This document shows, one piece after another, positions 61,640 to 64,000 of a DNA stretch of 64,000 bases. How positions within the stretch are numbered: the first letter of the stretch is position 1; the number at the start of each line of letters is the position of its first letter. Position numbers and translations under genes: made by a program. The stretch is taken from positions 103,062,125 to 103,126,124 of the forward strand of contig NC_073745.1 in NCBI RefSeq assembly GCF_029784135.1. Reading direction: 5' to 3'. The notes under the pieces were generated by a model. It was not told the origin of the DNA. It did no database searches and saw only the letters and a list, made by a program, of their open reading frames with translations. The DNA comes from Toxorhynchites rutilus septentrionalis. Taxonomy: Eukaryota; Arthropoda; Insecta; Diptera; Culicidae.

Positions 61640-62055
61640 ATTAAAATTTTAGAAGTTTAACGTAATCGTCTATGTTGTAAATTGGATCTACTGATTCTGG
61701 GTTTGTAAGATTTGAAGGAATTTTACATGGTTTTGTCGAAAACTATCTCAAACGGAGTTTTATCCGTTTCCAAATGCGTTGCAGTATTATTTGCAAATTG
61801 ATAGAATTTGATTCAGCTTGACCAGCTTCTAGGATTGTTTGATGCATAAATTCTGAGAAAACTTCCCAATGTTTTGTGTGAATTTTCCAAAGCTTCCACA
61901 GTTTCGTGGTGACAAGCTGTTGAATTCTTCTTAAATAACTCGGATATGAATTCCGTTCCTCTGTCTGTAGCTATTTCGTCAGGTATTCCATATTTCAGTA
62001 TAACATTTTCATCGAAAGCTTGCGCAACAACTTCTTTGGATTTGTACTTCATTGG
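61640..62055 (-). pseudogene. Gypsy integrase fragment related to element K
   Basis: The minus strand encodes ATDRGTEFISELFKKN and VEALENSHKTLGSFLRI, matching TDRGTEFMSALF and GALENSHKDLGNFLRI of K. Further left, around 61,650-61,740, a decayed match to the next part of K continues in other frames. About a dozen residues between the Asp and the Glu blocks are missing. Confidence 0.7.
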
Positions 62056-64000
62056 CGTTTATAGTCATGAACTTTGTCAGTTCACACTGAGTCGTCAGTA
62101 TATAATTATGTTATTATTTACCGTTTAAAGATAAAAAAAAGTCACAGGAGGGTTGTGTCCGAGACACGACCGCATAGTTGACGTAGGATTCCGTTAGACT
62201 ATCTGTTGGTTTTGGATATGTTTGAAGAATTACATCGTTAAACTCTTTGACAATGATATGGTGGCCCTGAAAAGGGCCGTTTTGTTTGGTTGTTGTGTAT
62301 TGTATGTTAACTCCACCAGTGTTTATCGAGTGATGATGGCAGAAGGATGGTAAACAGTCGTTGGATGGTGCGTATCAGATAAAAGATACCGAAGTGGAAC
62401 GATAAATGATGAAAACCGCCCTCTGTGATCCTAGACGAGATGCCTCCTGTGATATGTATGTATGAAATAAAGAAAAAAACTCACCAATGTAACATAAGAC
62501 AATTAACAATACCGAACACAATTATAATTTTTCCTCATCAGTAAAAACATGTTAGATATAGAGAGAGAGAGAACATAGAGAAAACATATTTGAAATGGAA
62601 AAGGTATTCTTTTTTTATAATTTTTACTTTCTAAGTGTTTATTCAACCCAATTCAATTTTAATTGGACTAACAACACCTAATACTATATATAGAGGATAT
62701 GGGAAATCACTTTTTCGAATATTTCTTCACTTTTCCAATTTTTCTCGCCGTAAAAAATAGACAGCTTAATCTAAACGACCCGTTCTCGAGCGGGAACACA
62801 CCTTGGTTTTCAATTTTAGGAAATTAAAATAAATCGTTTCATATATCAAGTCATTCTTAGCATAACTGCTAACATATACAATTTTACACTTACACTTGTG
62901 CTAAATTTTTCACAATAAACGATCGGTCATTGATATGAAATTTCATGGAGCAACCCCCGACTTGCATATATTTGCAATGCCGATTGCCCCGAGCACCTCG
63001 GTTTTGATGTCTCTGTTAGGGAACACATTTCGATAGGAACAAAAGCTCCCCCTACTTTAATGTATTTGCAATACCGATTTCCCCCAGGCAGCTTGGTTTG
63101 ATGTCTCTGTTAGGGTCTCGCCGCATGTGTCGACAATCTCGACCAATCAGAAGTGGGTATTTCCGTTAGGATAGGGGATGAGATTATTTTCTTCAATATA
63201 ATTGTTATGGAGTACCGAAATCGATTGACGCAAAAATGTCATCAATCCGTCATGAAATGACTGAGCAACAAGCGTTTGAAATTGGACAATTTTCACGATG
63301 TAATCGATTTTCGATTTTCAATTTGTACCCCAATATGTTCCCGAAAGACGTAATCCAACGTCAAAAAATCTTATATGAAAATTGCGCATGAAAAAAAATG
63401 TGTTTGAATGATGTGTTTTGGTAGAAACATCAGGCAATATATATAATAATTTATATAATTGTTTTGAACAATCAAAAATCAAAATAAAAAAAATTAATAC
63501 ATTTAAATTTTATCAATTCAAAACTGCCTTCGGGCCTGCTAGTTCGATGGGAGATTAATCTGCCTCCCTAAATGAATATTGCTCATGGCGTCGTTTGGTG
63601 CTGCCGAAAGCAGACTCGTTTGCTGAGGAGTGCTGAGCGACAATGAAAATGACAGGGTGTCGACTACCTTGAAAAACCTTGAAAATCAGGGAATATCAGG
63701 GAATTCAAAACATGTCAGGGAAAATCAGGGAATATCATGGAATTTTGCCGTCAACCTGGAATAAAAACAAATTCCGCCAATTATAATTTTGATTATTGTA
63801 GTAATTAGAAAGTTAATGATACCAAAATACTTGTATTTGACTACTTCGACTCTCTGTAGGTTTTTCAGTATATGTTTGCTTTTGCCTGTAGGTGAACTTA
63901 GGCTTTCCGAAGGGTAAACAGCGCAAAAGTAGACGGCTTTCACATTCGCGATGTTTTACTGGCATTTTTGGCATCAGTATCTGCTGTTCAACTTCAACCA
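62056..64000. other. Unassigned AT-rich sequence
   Basis: No gene recognised. It contains an imperfect ~110-bp direct duplication (about 62,965-63,115) sharing GTTTTGATGTCTCTGTTAGG-type sequence, and a cluster of TCAGGGAATATCAGGGAATT repeats at 63,650-63,745 of a kind I have seen in other insect genomes. Confidence 0.4.

Overview
The window is a dense nest of transposable elements from an insect genome, most likely a mosquito (Culicidae). Three Tc1/mariner transposases have the D-D37-E spacing of the ITmD37E family, which I know from mosquitoes. The retroelement families (412/mdg1-like and 17.6/297-like Ty3/gypsy, BEL/Pao, Ty1/copia) and the primer sites (matching insect tRNA-Arg, tRNA-Ser, tRNA-Lys and the tRNA-iMet fragment used by copia) also fit an insect. 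I see no bacterial genes, CRISPR, rRNA or tRNA gene, and no convincing intact host gene.

Layout. 1-2629: 5' part of a 17.6/297-like element inside a (TA)n tract. 2630-4515: leader and 5' LTR of 412/mdg1-like element E. 4516-19628: a 90-bp satellite array split into at least five blocks by element A (4949-7765), solo LTR F (7770-8362), element G (8479-15089, containing fragment H and an intact copia at 8822-13241), solo LTR J (15417-15963) and two nested ITmD37E elements (T1 16074-18527, T2 16251-17551). 19649-25677: deleted element B with an env-only gypsy element C inside its 3' LTR. 25735-38991: decayed element D, with ITmD37E element T3 in its left LTR, a 210-bp palindrome in pol and a mariner-bearing insertion. 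38992-52647: LTR K copies, a BEL/Pao remnant, young element L (41791-48268), gypsy pol Q and the 5' part of element K. 52648-54249: 5' part of element M. 54250-58425: two copies of a 1.5-kb repeat with no inverted termini. 58427-64000: LTR N, a PHD-finger gag-like ORF, an integrase fragment and uncharacterised sequence.

Shared themes. Every element whose orientation can be read lies on the minus strand; the only plus-strand copy is one arm of a local inverted duplication. This is the layout of a uni-strand, flamenco-like piRNA cluster transcribed from the plus strand. In the 412/mdg1-like elements the order is LTR, tRNA-Arg primer site, leader, a 69-78-codon ORF for a small single-pass membrane protein (usually starting with an N-myristoylation-type Met-Gly), a second small ORF, gag, pol, LTR. 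The membrane ORF recurs in at least five elements and is the best candidate for an under-described component. Several leaders and one LTR also carry extra segments matching the anticodon arm of the primer tRNA-Arg, beyond the usual 18-nt primer site.
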